NCBI RefSeq assembly: GCF_024655635.1
Contig: NZ_JANLGI010000009.1
Location: forward strand, 124,001-188,000
Reading direction: 5' to 3'
Origin: Allobosea sp. 47.2.35
GTDB lineage: Bacteria; Pseudomonadota; Alphaproteobacteria; Rhizobiales; Beijerinckiaceae
DNA: 64,000 nucleotides
Shown: one piece after another, positions 7,895 to 15,200 of the stretch
How the letters are laid out: every line of letters starts with the position of its first letter
Numbering within the stretch: position 1 is the stretch's first letter
The notes under the pieces: model-generated
The model's database searches: none
What the model was told of the DNA's origin: nothing
Seen by the model: only the letters and a program-made list of their open reading frames with translations
Translations under genes and position numbers: made by a program

Positions 7895-8794
7895 TCAGGA
7901 GAACAGCAGGGTCGAAAGTTTGCGGCGCCCGGCGACGCTCGCCTCGTCCATCGGCCCCCAGGCCTCGAAGAACTGGAGGAGCTGCTTGCGCGCGCCGTCG
8001 TCGTTCCACTTCCTATCGGCCTTGATGATGGCGACGAGATGATCGACCGCCTCCTCGCGCCTGTCGCGGGCATTGAGCGCGAGCGCCAGATCGAAGCGGG
8101 CCTGATGGTCCTTCGGGTCGGCGGCGACCTTGGCTTCCAGCTCGGCGGTGTCGCCGAGCGAGGCAGCCTGCTCCGCGAGCTCGATCGCGGCGCGGATGGC
8201 CGTGATCGCCGGGTCGCCGGCCTTGTCCGTTGGAGCCATGCCGAGAATGCCCTTGGCGCCCTCGATATCGCCATTGTCGAGATGCAGTCGTGCCAAGCCC
8301 GCGATGGCGGCGAGGTTGTCGGGCTCGATCTCCAGCACGCCGGCATAGAGCTCGCTGGCTCCGGCCGGATCACCCGCTGCGATGGCGGCTGCGGCGGCCT
8401 CGATCAGCTCGGCCGTCTCGCCCGGCCCCATCGGCCCGACCAGGCGCTCGATGAAGACCTTGATCTGGCTCTCGGGCTGGGCGCCCATGAAGCCGTCGAT
8501 TGGCTGGCCCTGCTTGAAGGCGATAACGGCGGGGATCGACTGGATGCCGAGCTGGCCGGGGATCTGCGGATGCTCGTCGATGTTCATCTTGACGAGCTTG
8601 ACCTTGCCGCCGGCGGCCTTGACCACCTTCTCGATGACGGGGGTGAGCTGCTTGCAGGGGCCGCACCAGGGCGCCCAGAAATCGATCAGCACCGGCTGCT
8701 TCATCGATTCGGCGATGACGTCCTCGCGGAAGCCCTGGGTCGTGGTGTCCTTGATCAGGCCGGGTTGCCCGGCCGCCTCGCCATTGACCAGCAT
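7895..8794 (-). CDS. cnoX: Chaperedoxin CnoX / YbbN: thioredoxin domain plus TPR-like C-terminus
   Basis: 299 residues. The N-terminal thioredoxin domain (about 18-125) keeps the full redox motif WCGPC at 43-47 and the cis-Pro in IQSIPAVIAF. The remainder is helical with TPR-like repeats (ELYAGVLEIEPDNLAAIAGLARLHLDNG and similar). E. coli CnoX protects cytosolic proteins from oxidation and hands clients to GroEL or DnaK. Unlike E. coli YbbN, which has SxxC, this protein retains both Cys and may be redox active. First gene of the operon with the LON-domain protein and UMF1 carrier. Confidence 0.92.
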   Translation of the reverse strand: MLVNGEAAGQPGLIKDTTTQGFREDVIAESMKQPVLIDFWAPWCGPCKQLTPVIEKVVKAAGGKVKLVKMNIDEHPQIPGQLGIQSIPAVIAFKQGQPIDGFMGAQPESQIKVFIERLVGPMGPGETAELIEAAAAAIAAGDPAGASELYAGVLEIEPDNLAAIAGLARLHLDNGDIEGAKGILGMAPTDKAGDPAITAIRAAIELAEQAASLGDTAELEAKVAADPKDHQARFDLALALNARDRREEAVDHLVAIIKADRKWNDDGARKQLLQFFEAWGPMDEASVAGRRKLSTLLFS

Positions 8795-8875
8795 GGGTCG
8801 TCCTTCGTGATACGCTCTGGAGGCGAAGACGTGCCCTTACGGCCGCCCGCGCAGTTGCGCCATAGATGGGGTGCT

Positions 8876-9400
8876 TCAGCCGTTCTGTCCATCGGGCGGG
8901 ACGGGCAAATCGACGATCAGCGGCTCATGCCCGGTGCTGCGGAAGAAGGCCAGCAGATCGTCGCGGCTGACCCGCAAGGTCGCCGTGTTGATCAGGGGGT
9001 GGAAATTGACGTCCTCGCCGGTCGCGAGCGTTGAATCCAGCACCATGGTGACGTCGCCGGCACGATCGTTGATCACGGCGAAGGCGGTGACGGAGCCCGG
9101 CGTCACGCCGAGCTTCTCCAGCAACAATTCGGCCGAGCCGAAGGAGAGCCTACCGCTGGCGCCGATGTGCTCGTGCAGGCGCTTCAGGTCGATTCGCGCG
9201 TGAGCCTCGGCCGAGACGAGGAAAATCCGCCCCTTCTTATCCTTCAGGAACAGATTCTTGGTGTGATGGCCGACCATCTCGTCGCGATGCGGCGCCGTCT
9301 CGGCGACGGTGAACACCGCCGGATGGTCGGTGCGATGGAAGGCGATGCCCTTCTCGGAGAGATAGGCGCAGAGCTGGTCGGGCGTGACGGGCGCGGTCAT
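8876..9400 (-). CDS. Prolyl-tRNA deacylase / YbaK-like trans-editing protein (ProXp-type)
   Basis: 174 residues forming a single YbaK/aa-tRNA-editing domain: HPAVFTVAE, GHHTKNLFLKDKKGRIFLV (the conserved catalytic Lys region), LSFGSAELLLEKLGVTPGSVTAFAVIND and VNFHPLINTATLRVS. Members of this free-standing clade clear mischarged Ala- or Cys-tRNA(Pro). The longer upstream frame overlaps poor coding sequence, so the ATG at 9400 is chosen; it matches the family N-terminus. The gene lies downstream of cnoX on the same strand, with an 81-bp gap on its 5'-proximal side of the cluster. Confidence 0.88.
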   Translation of the reverse strand: MTAPVTPDQLCAYLSEKGIAFHRTDHPAVFTVAETAPHRDEMVGHHTKNLFLKDKKGRIFLVSAEAHARIDLKRLHEHIGASGRLSFGSAELLLEKLGVTPGSVTAFAVINDRAGDVTMVLDSTLATGEDVNFHPLINTATLRVSRDDLLAFFRSTGHEPLIVDLPVPPDGQNG

Positions 9401-9637
9401 GGCGAGGCGATCGGCAGGGGAGAGCGGGCTTCGAGGCAATATTGGAAACGCCCTGCCGGAACGGCAGGAACAGGCCGGAAGATGCCTAGCCTTGCGCGGC
9501 GCCGGCAGCAAGATCGGACCGGTGAATCCGGGCTTTTGTGGAAGGCGGCAAAAAACTTTCACCGGGGTGCTTGCGCTTCGCGGTGCTTTGGGGCAATAAC
9601 CCGACCGCGCCGCCAACACGGCGCGACTGTCTCGGAT

Positions 9638-9712
9638 GCGGGTGTAGCTCAGGGGTAGAGCACAACCTTGCCAAGGTTGGGGTCGAGGGTTCGAATCCCT
9701 TCGCCCGCTCCA
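9638..9712 (+). tRNA. tRNA-Gly (GCC)
   Basis: Full cloverleaf: acceptor GCGGGTG pairs with CGCCCGC (one G-T pair), D-arm GCTCAGGGGTAGAGC, anticodon arm CAACC-TTGCCAA-GGTTG with anticodon GCC, and T-arm GAGGGTTCGAATCCCTT. The discriminator is T at 9709, and CCA is encoded (9710-9712). Confidence 0.97.
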
Positions 9713-9740
9713 GACAATCTCAAGGCTTGAGAAGCATGCA

Positions 9741-9772
9741 AGCGTCGGATCTTCCGGCGCTTTTTGCTTTTT
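9741..9772 (+). terminator. Intrinsic terminator of tRNA-Gly
   Basis: A 9-bp stem AGCGTCGGA / TCCGGCGCT (one T-G pair), loop TCT, is followed by TTTTGCTTTTTG. It lies 29 bp after the tRNA 3' end. Confidence 0.85.
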
Positions 9773-9818
9773 GGGCCTATGCTGGAATGTCCTGACAGCG
9801 ATCAGCCTTCAAACGCAT

Positions 9819-9840
9819 GAGGGCGCCGATCGGCGCCCTC
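9819..9840. terminator. Perfect palindrome downstream of the MFS gene (likely terminator)
   Basis: GAGGGCGCCGA / TCGGCGCCCTC is a perfect 11-bp inverted repeat, 30 bp beyond the stop of the minus-strand MFS gene. A run of T follows only on the plus side (ACTTTTTG), so it may also back up termination from the tRNA side. Confidence 0.55.
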
Positions 9841-9869
9841 AGCGGCTGTACTCGAACTTTTTGTCCGCC

Positions 9870-11105
9870 TCAGGTCAATTCCGCGCCGCGCTTCTCGGGG
9901 ATGAGGAGCCACATGGCGATCAAGTCGAGGACGTAGAGGGCAGCGAGCAGCGCGATGGCGGTCTGGAAGCCATGTGTCGCGGCGATCGCGCCGACGACGA
10001 CCGGGCCGAAGCCGCCGACGCCACGGCCGATATTGAACAGCACGTTCTGCGCGGTGGCGCGCGCCGCCGTGGGGAAGAGCTCGCTGATCAGCGCGCCGTA
10101 GCCGCCGAGCATGCCGTTGACGAAGAAACCCATCACCGCGCCGCCAACCAGCAATTGCATCGGGTCGGTCAGGCGCGAATAGACCATCACCATCACGGCG
10201 GCGCCGATCATGTATCCGAAGAAGGCCGGGCGCCGCCCGATCCGGTCGGCGATATGGCCGAAGGCGAAGATGCCGAGCGCCATGCCGGCGATGGTCACCG
10301 CCGTCCACAAGGCCGACTGGGTGAGCTGGAAGCCGAACCGCGTGGCGAGGTAGTTCGGCAGCCAGATCATCACGCCGTAATAGCCGAAGTTCTGGACCGA
10401 GCAGAGGATGACCATGCCGAGGCTGAGCTTGGTGGTCTCGCGGTCCTTGACCAGCAGGTGCAGCGCCGATTCCTTCGGCCTATCCTTGGAGCGGGCGACG
10501 AAGACGTCGGGCTCGTGCAGGGAGTGGCGGATGAAATAGGCGGCGACCGCCGGCAGGATGCCGATGGCGAACATGCCGCGCCAGCCGATCGAGGGCAGCA
10601 GCAGCGGGGTGGCGAGCGCCGCGGCTAGCACGCCGACCTGCCAGCCGAGCCCGACATAGGAGGAGGCGCGCGCCCGCTTCGAGGCCGGCCAGGCTTCGGC
10701 GACCAGCGCCATGCCGATGCCGAACTCACCGCCGAGGCCGAGCCCGGCGATGGTGCGGTAGACCAGCAGGTCCCAGTATCCCTGGGCGAGCGCGCACATA
10801 CCGGTGAAGACGGCGAAGAGGACGATGGTCCAGGTCAGAACGCGGACGCGGCCGAGGCGGTCCGAGAGCATGCCGAAGCCGATGCCGCCGAGCACGGCGC
10901 CGACCAGCGTCGCGGTGACAAGCGACGCGGCCTGCGCCTGGCTGAGCTGGAGATCGGCCGAGATCGCACGCAGCATGAAGCCGAGGATCAAGAGGTCGAA
11001 CCCGTCCATGGCATAGCCGATCGCGGCGCCCCACAGAGCCTTGCGCGCCTTGCTGTCCACCTCGGTCGGTGCCGATGGCGCGGCCGCCATTCCCAGTTCA
11101 CTCAT
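9870..11105 (-). CDS. MFS transporter, aromatic acid:H+ symporter / sugar porter-like
   Basis: 411 residues, twelve predicted membrane helices. The AAHS-type signature DGFDLLILGFML lies in helix 1 and the loop motif GMLSDRLGRVRVL after helix 2; a second copy GHIADRIGRRPAFF follows helix 8. The acidic residue in helix 1 (D in DGFD) is typical of proton-coupled aromatic acid carriers. The substrate is not determinable. No partner enzymes lie next to it; it is divergent from pyrE across 378 bp. Confidence 0.85.
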   Translation of the reverse strand: MSELGMAAAPSAPTEVDSKARKALWGAAIGYAMDGFDLLILGFMLRAISADLQLSQAQAASLVTATLVGAVLGGIGFGMLSDRLGRVRVLTWTIVLFAVFTGMCALAQGYWDLLVYRTIAGLGLGGEFGIGMALVAEAWPASKRARASSYVGLGWQVGVLAAALATPLLLPSIGWRGMFAIGILPAVAAYFIRHSLHEPDVFVARSKDRPKESALHLLVKDRETTKLSLGMVILCSVQNFGYYGVMIWLPNYLATRFGFQLTQSALWTAVTIAGMALGIFAFGHIADRIGRRPAFFGYMIGAAVMVMVYSRLTDPMQLLVGGAVMGFFVNGMLGGYGALISELFPTAARATAQNVLFNIGRGVGGFGPVVVGAIAATHGFQTAIALLAALYVLDLIAMWLLIPEKRGAELT

Positions 11106-11483
11106 GATTCAAGCCCTTGCTGCTGCTCCGGCCAAGCCCTGCGGAGCGACGATACCGGCCCGGCACCGCCCAAATTCGGATGATTTTGCCATCTCACGCG
11201 ATCTGAGCCGGCGCAACGATCGCGCGCCGGGCAGGTTGTGGATGCCGTGGGAAACGCTGCCATGGTCGTTTTTGGGCAACGCGGGCGCCCTGTTGCCGTC
11301 CGGATGGCGCGAGGCGGACAGCATGTGGCGGAACCGACCCACAGATCGTGGCGAAAATCGCTACGCGGAGGGATTGACCTGCCGGGCAAGCGCGATCAGA
11401 AGAGGCCGTTTGCCAATTCGACCAGCCCCAACGCCCTTGCCGTCCCCGGCGAGCGGCGTCGCTCAGCCCGGAGAGACCGCGCC
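11106..11483. other. 378-bp divergent intergenic region, MFS / pyrE
   Basis: It separates the minus-strand MFS gene from pyrE. A TTGACC box at 11374 lacks a matching -10 at normal spacing. No convincing RNA gene, repeat or open frame with coding character was found. GGAGAG at 11470-11475 is the ribosome binding site of pyrE. Confidence 0.5.
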
Positions 11484-12197
11484 ATGTCCAACCTGTTCAC
11501 TCCCACCGACAGGGCCGAGATCGCGCGCGAAGCGGCCAAGATGCTGCTCGAAATCAAGGCCGTGCATTTCTACAGCGACAAGCCCTTCTTCTTCACCTCG
11601 GGCTGGGCGAGCCCGGTCTATATCGACTGCCGCAAGATCATCTCCTATCCGCGCCTGCGCTCGACCCTGATCGATTTCGCGGCGACGACCATCGTGCGCG
11701 ACATCGGCTACGAGTCGCTCGACATCATCGCCGGCGGCGAGACGGCGGGCATTCCCTTCGCCGCCTGGATATCGGATCGCCTCTCGCTGCCGATGCAGTA
11801 TGTCCGCAAGAAGCCCAAGGGTTTCGGCCGCAACGCCCAGATCGAGGGCTCGGTCGTCGAGGGCGCGCGCACGCTGCTGGTCGAGGATCTCGCCACCGAC
11901 GGGCGCAGCAAGGTCAATTTCGCCGAGGCGCTGCGCACGGCTGGCGCTGACGTGCAGCACTGCTTTGTGCTGTTCTATTACGACATCTTCCCGAAGAGCC
12001 GCGAGCTGATGACCGAGATCGGCATCAACCTGCACTACCTCACCACCTGGTGGGACGTGCTGGCTGTCGCCAAGGAGAGCGGCCATTTCGAGCCGAAGAT
12101 CCTGGCCGAGGTCGAGAGCTTCCTGAACGACCCGGCGACCTGGTCGGCGAAGCATGGCGGCATCTCCGCCTTCGGCGAGGAAAAGAAGCCGGCCTGA
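11484..12197 (+). CDS. pyrE: Orotate phosphoribosyltransferase
   Basis: 237 residues. Converts orotate and PRPP to OMP in de novo pyrimidine synthesis. Visible are the substrate segment [18 protein letters not shown], the [12 protein letters not shown] loop, the Lys-rich catalytic loop [16 protein letters not shown] and the PRPP-binding motif [17 protein letters not shown] (13-residue PRT signature). It belongs to the slightly longer alphaproteobacterial form. The open frame extends 246 bases upstream, but ATG 11484 has GGAGAG upstream and matches the family N-terminus. It stands alone as a monocistronic gene followed by a palindromic element. Confidence 0.94.
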   Translation: MSNLFTPTDRAEIAREAAKMLLEIKAVHFYSDKPFFFTSGWASPVYIDCRKIISYPRLRSTLIDFAATTIVRDIGYESLDIIAGGETAGIPFAAWISDRLSLPMQYVRKKPKGFGRNAQIEGSVVEGARTLLVEDLATDGRSKVNFAEALRTAGADVQHCFVLFYYDIFPKSRELMTEIGINLHYLTTWWDVLAVAKESGHFEPKILAEVESFLNDPATWSAKHGGISAFGEEKKPA

Positions 12198-12245
12198 GGC
12201 ATAGCTTGCGACCTGCAAGCTATGCGTTTCCTCACGTCATAGAGT

Positions 12246-12298
12246 GTCTTCCCGTGCGCGCTGCGGCATTCCATGCCGCTGCGCAGACACGGGATGAC
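12246..12298. repeat. Extragenic palindromic element, short copy 2 (between convergent genes)
   Basis: GTCTTCCCGTG (12246-12256) and CACGGGATGAC at the end form the outer arms (one mismatch), and GCTGCGGCA / TGCCGCTGC forms the inner stem. The sequence shares the GTCATCCCGTG...GCTGCGGCA...GCAGACACGGGATGAC parts of the 5634-5806 element but lacks its long central section. It sits between pyrE (+) and marR (-). Confidence 0.8.
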
Positions 12299-12317
12299 GC
12301 CCTTCAAGTAGCGCCCT

Positions 12318-12815
12318 TCAACTCGTGCCCTTCGCCGCTGCGCTGCTACGCGCCTCCAGCGCCTTGCCGACCCGGCGCATCGCTTCGCCCGCGGCATTGC
12401 ATTCCTCGTCGGTGAGGACCTGCATCATCGCCTCGATCTCGGCGACATGGATCGCCATGGCCTTGCGGGTGATCGCCTCGCCGGCGGGCGTCAGCCAGAG
12501 GCGGCGCAGGCGCCGGTCAGCCTCGTCGTTGCGGCGCTCGATCAGGCCGCGCTTCTCCAGCACCGGCAAGAGCATGCTCATGGCGCTGCGGCCGACCAGG
12601 AGCTTCTCGGCCAGGGCCTGCTGCGAGAGGCCCGGAACATGGAAGATATTGGCGAGCACGTCGTAATGCGCGAGCTGGATTCCGAGCGGGGCCAGCGACT
12701 CGGTGAGCACCTTCTCCCACATGTTATGGGCGCGGGCGATGGAGACCCAGTTGCGGAAGCGCGGCAGGTCCCAGGGCAGGATCTGCGTGTCGGAAGGCTC
12801 TTGCTTTTTGTTCAT
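12318..12815 (-). CDS. MarR family transcriptional regulator
   Basis: 165 residues with a winged-helix MarR core: LAHYDVLANIFHVPGLSQQALAEKLLVGRSAMSMLLPVLEKRGLIERR (helix-turn-helix near 65-95) and the wing NDEADRRLRRLWLTPAGEAI. MarR proteins are dimeric repressors released by small phenolic or lipophilic ligands or by oxidation. The frame continues upstream on paper, but ATG 12815 is right for the family. The gene is divergent from an alpha/beta-hydrolase, and the 45-bp intergenic region holds a perfect inverted repeat, implying joint autoregulation. Confidence 0.9.
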   Translation of the reverse strand: MNKKQEPSDTQILPWDLPRFRNWVSIARAHNMWEKVLTESLAPLGIQLAHYDVLANIFHVPGLSQQALAEKLLVGRSAMSMLLPVLEKRGLIERRNDEADRRLRRLWLTPAGEAITRKAMAIHVAEIEAMMQVLTDEECNAAGEAMRRVGKALEARSSAAAKGTS

Positions 12816-12816
12816 G

Positions 12817-12843
12817 GCTGAACATAATAGTTCAGCGTTGAAC
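12817..12843. promoter_or_regulatory. MarR operator: three alternating TGAAC/GTTCA half-sites
   Basis: GCTGAAC (12817-12823) and GTTCAGC (12830-12836) form a perfect 7-bp inverted repeat with a 6-bp AT spacer. A further TGAAC at 12839-12843 makes a second inverted pair with GTTCA across GCGT. The site begins two bases before the marR start and lies 18 bp ahead of the divergent hydrolase ATG. Confidence 0.65.
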
Positions 12844-12860
12844 AAAATCGGATATCCGTC

Positions 12861-13751
12861 ATGAGCGCTTCCGCCCTCCGTTACATGCGCCCGCTGGTCC
12901 GGGCCGCGAGCTTTGTCGCTCCACGCACGGCCGGCCGGCTGGCCTTCCGCCTCTTCTGTACCCCGCCGAGGCCGGCAAAGCGAAACGGAAACGGCACCGC
13001 GGGGGAACAGGTAATGCCGACGCGGTTGCGGCAATCGAGCCCGCGCGCGATTCCCTTCCCGTGCGGGAGCGTGCAGGCCTATGTCTTCGAGCCTGAGGAG
13101 CAGGCGCCGACCCGGACGGTGCTGCTGGTCCATGGCTGGACCGGGGATGCGGCTTCGATGACCGGCTTCGTCGAGCCGCTGCTGGCGGCGGGCTTCCGGG
13201 TCGTTGCCTTCGACCTCCCCGGCCATGGCGCCTCGACCGGGCGCGAGCTCAATATTCCGCTGGGGGTCGCGAGCCTTGCCGCGGTGGCGCGGGTGTTCGG
13301 GCCGTTCCACGCGATCGTCACGCATTCCTTCGGCGGCGCGATCACGCTGGCGGCGCTGGCCGGCTCGGTCAGGGGACAGCCGGTGGTGAGCGCCGACCGG
13401 CTCGTGCTGATCTCGGCGCCCTCCTCGATCACCGGGATCACCCGGCAGTTCGGCCATGCGATCGGGCTTGGCAGGCGCGGGCAGGCGGCGCTGGAGCAGC
13501 GCATCCATATTGTTGCCGGCAATCCGGTCGAGGCTTTCGAAGGGCCGCTTCAGCTCAAGGCGATCGGCTTGCCGACGCTGGTGATCCATGACCGGCAGGA
13601 TCGCGAACTCGGCTTCCAGCACGCTGAAGCGCTGGCCGAGAGCGGCCCGCTCGTCCAGCTGCAGGCGACGGAGGGTCTCGGACATCGCCGCATTCTGAAG
13701 GCGCGGCCGGTGGCCGAGAGCGTGGCCCGCTTCGTGATCGGAGCGAGCTAG
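12861..13751 (+). CDS. Alpha/beta-fold hydrolase, MarR-linked
   Basis: 296 residues. Alpha/beta-hydrolase core from about residue 85: oxyanion segment LLVHGWTG (88-95), nucleophile elbow THSFGG with S156, the acid in HDRQDRELG and the catalytic His in GLGHRRIL. About 50 residues precede the domain. The reaction is hydrolysis of an ester, lactone or similar bond; the substrate is unknown. Divergent placement from a MarR regulator with a shared operator suggests induction by the compound the enzyme acts on. The stop codon is part of a perfect 15-bp palindrome (13748-13790). Confidence 0.87.
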   Translation: MSASALRYMRPLVRAASFVAPRTAGRLAFRLFCTPPRPAKRNGNGTAGEQVMPTRLRQSSPRAIPFPCGSVQAYVFEPEEQAPTRTVLLVHGWTGDAASMTGFVEPLLAAGFRVVAFDLPGHGASTGRELNIPLGVASLAAVARVFGPFHAIVTHSFGGAITLAALAGSVRGQPVVSADRLVLISAPSSITGITRQFGHAIGLGRRGQAALEQRIHIVAGNPVEAFEGPLQLKAIGLPTLVIHDRQDRELGFQHAEALAESGPLVQLQATEGLGHRRILKARPVAESVARFVIGAS

Positions 13752-13853
13752 AGCAGTTCCGCAATTCTCCGAACCGCGGAACTGCTCTAGGTCTTTGCTT
13801 TAGCGCATTTTCTTCACGCGAACCGGTGTCCACTTCGCTCGAAAATGCTCTAG
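13748..13853. repeat. Tandem extragenic palindromes between convergent genes
   Basis: The first unit has perfect 15-bp arms CTAGAGCAGTTCCGC (13748-13762) and GCGGAACTGCTCTAG (13776-13790), with the hydrolase TAG inside the left arm. The second unit (13801-13853) is an imperfect palindrome with AGCGCATTTTC at one end, GAAAATGCTCTAG at the other and ACCGGTGTCCACTT inside. The inner motif is shared with the elements at 14985 and 21056. Confidence 0.8.
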
Positions 13854-13854
13854 C

Positions 13855-14919
13855 TCAGAGCCAGCCCATCAGTTCGCGCTGGACGACCTCGGCGATGACG
13901 TCGATGCCTTCGCGGGAATCGTTGAGGCAGGGCAGATAGGCGAATTTCTCGCCGCCATTGTGAAGGAAGATCTCGCGGTTCTCGCCGTCGAGCTCTTCCA
14001 GCGTTTCCAGGCAATCGGCTGAGAAGCCCGGCGCGACGATCGCCATCGACTTCTTCCCGGCCTGGGCCAGCGCCTTCACCGTCTCGTCGGTATAGGGCTG
14101 GAGCCACTCGTCCGGCCCGAAACGCGACTGGAAGGTCAGCGGGAACTGTTCCTCGGAAAGGCCGAGCTCGGCGCGCAGCAGGCGCCAGGTCTTCACGCAT
14201 TGGCAATAATAGGGGTCGCCCTTCAGCAGATACTCCTTCGGCATGCCGTGGAATGAGCAGAGGATGACCTCGGGCGCGAAATCGAGCTTCGCCAGCGAGG
14301 CGCGCATCGAGCGGGCGAGCGCGCCGATATAGACGGGGTCGTCGCGATAAGGCGGGGCGACGCGCACCGCAGGCTGCCAGCGCATCTGCATCAGCGCGCG
14401 GAAGGCCTGGTCGCAGGCGGTGGCCGAGGTCGGCGCGGCATATTGCGGATAGAGCGGCACCAGCAGGATGCGGTCGCAACCCTGGTCGAGCAGCGCCTTC
14501 AAGCGGCTCTTCACATCGGGAAAGCCGTAGCGCATCGCCCAGTCGAAGACGACGCGCTCGCCGGCCAGCGGCTTCAGGCGCTCCGTGAGCTGCTCGGTCT
14601 GCGAGCGGGTGATGGTCTTGAGCGGGCCCTCGTCGCGCTCGTTGTTCCAGATCGAGGCGTAGTCCTTGCCTTTTCGGCCGGGCCTGGTCGACAGGATGAT
14701 CAGGTTGAGGATCGGCCACCATTTCCAGCGAGGCTCCTCGATAACGCGGCGGTCGGAGAGGAACTCCTTGAGATAGGCGCGCATCGGCCAGTAGCCGGTG
14801 CCCTCGGGCGTGCCGAGATTCATCAAGAGCACGCCGATGCGTCCATAGCGCACCTGGGGATGGTCCGGTGGCAGGGAAGCGGCTTCGCGGCTTGGCGCGG
14901 CGGCGATGTCAGCAGTCAT
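13855..14919 (-). CDS. hemH: Ferrochelatase
   Basis: 354 residues. Inserts Fe2+ into protoporphyrin IX in the last step of protoheme synthesis; membrane-associated or cytosolic. Diagnostic features are VLLMNLGTPEG near 31, YPQYAAPTSATACDQ, the catalytic-His motif SFHGMPKEYLLKGDPYYCQC near 223, FQSRFGPDEWL and the C-terminal VAPGFSADCLETLEEL. The C-x-C in YYCQC recalls the Cys ligands of [2Fe-2S] ferrochelatases, but no cluster can be claimed from this alone. Monocistronic, convergent with the hydrolase gene. Confidence 0.95.
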   Translation of the reverse strand: MTADIAAAPSREAASLPPDHPQVRYGRIGVLLMNLGTPEGTGYWPMRAYLKEFLSDRRVIEEPRWKWWPILNLIILSTRPGRKGKDYASIWNNERDEGPLKTITRSQTEQLTERLKPLAGERVVFDWAMRYGFPDVKSRLKALLDQGCDRILLVPLYPQYAAPTSATACDQAFRALMQMRWQPAVRVAPPYRDDPVYIGALARSMRASLAKLDFAPEVILCSFHGMPKEYLLKGDPYYCQCVKTWRLLRAELGLSEEQFPLTFQSRFGPDEWLQPYTDETVKALAQAGKKSMAIVAPGFSADCLETLEELDGENREIFLHNGGEKFAYLPCLNDSREGIDVIAEVVQRELMGWL

Positions 14920-14984
14920 GAGCGCGTGCTCTCCTTAGATCGCCGCGCGTCCTGTCGGGCGCGAGGTGGCGATCTCTCTTTCGT

Positions 14985-15034
14985 GAGCATCGGATTTCTC
15001 CGGAAAGTGCAATCCACTTTTCGGTCCGATGCTC
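14985..15034. repeat. Nested extragenic palindrome
   Basis: Outer arms GAGCATCGGA (14985-14994) and TCCGATGCTC (15025-15034) are perfect; inside, CCGGAAAGTG faces CCACTTTTCGG. It lies in the 281-bp divergent gap between hemH and the 5'-nucleotidase gene. The same layout (GAGCAT outside, CCACTTTTCG inside) is seen at 21056-21105. Confidence 0.75.
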
Positions 15035-15200
15035 TGCCCTCGTGATTTAGACGAGTTCGCGCTTTCGTCCAGCCTCGAAACCCTCCGAAAGTCGAGGTGC
15101 GACACTGCCGCCTCCAGCGTCTTCCGGCGCAGCTGCCTCTGGCCAGCTTGGCCACAGTCTTGCTAGTCTGGAGCCGTTCTCAAGACATAAGGGCGCCCCG

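Noticed and set aside
7873..8373. N-terminal extension fusing the LON-domain protein to upstream sequence
   Set aside because: That stretch is the cnoX gene read in another phase; a good ribosome site and ATG at 7872 give the normal LON-domain start.
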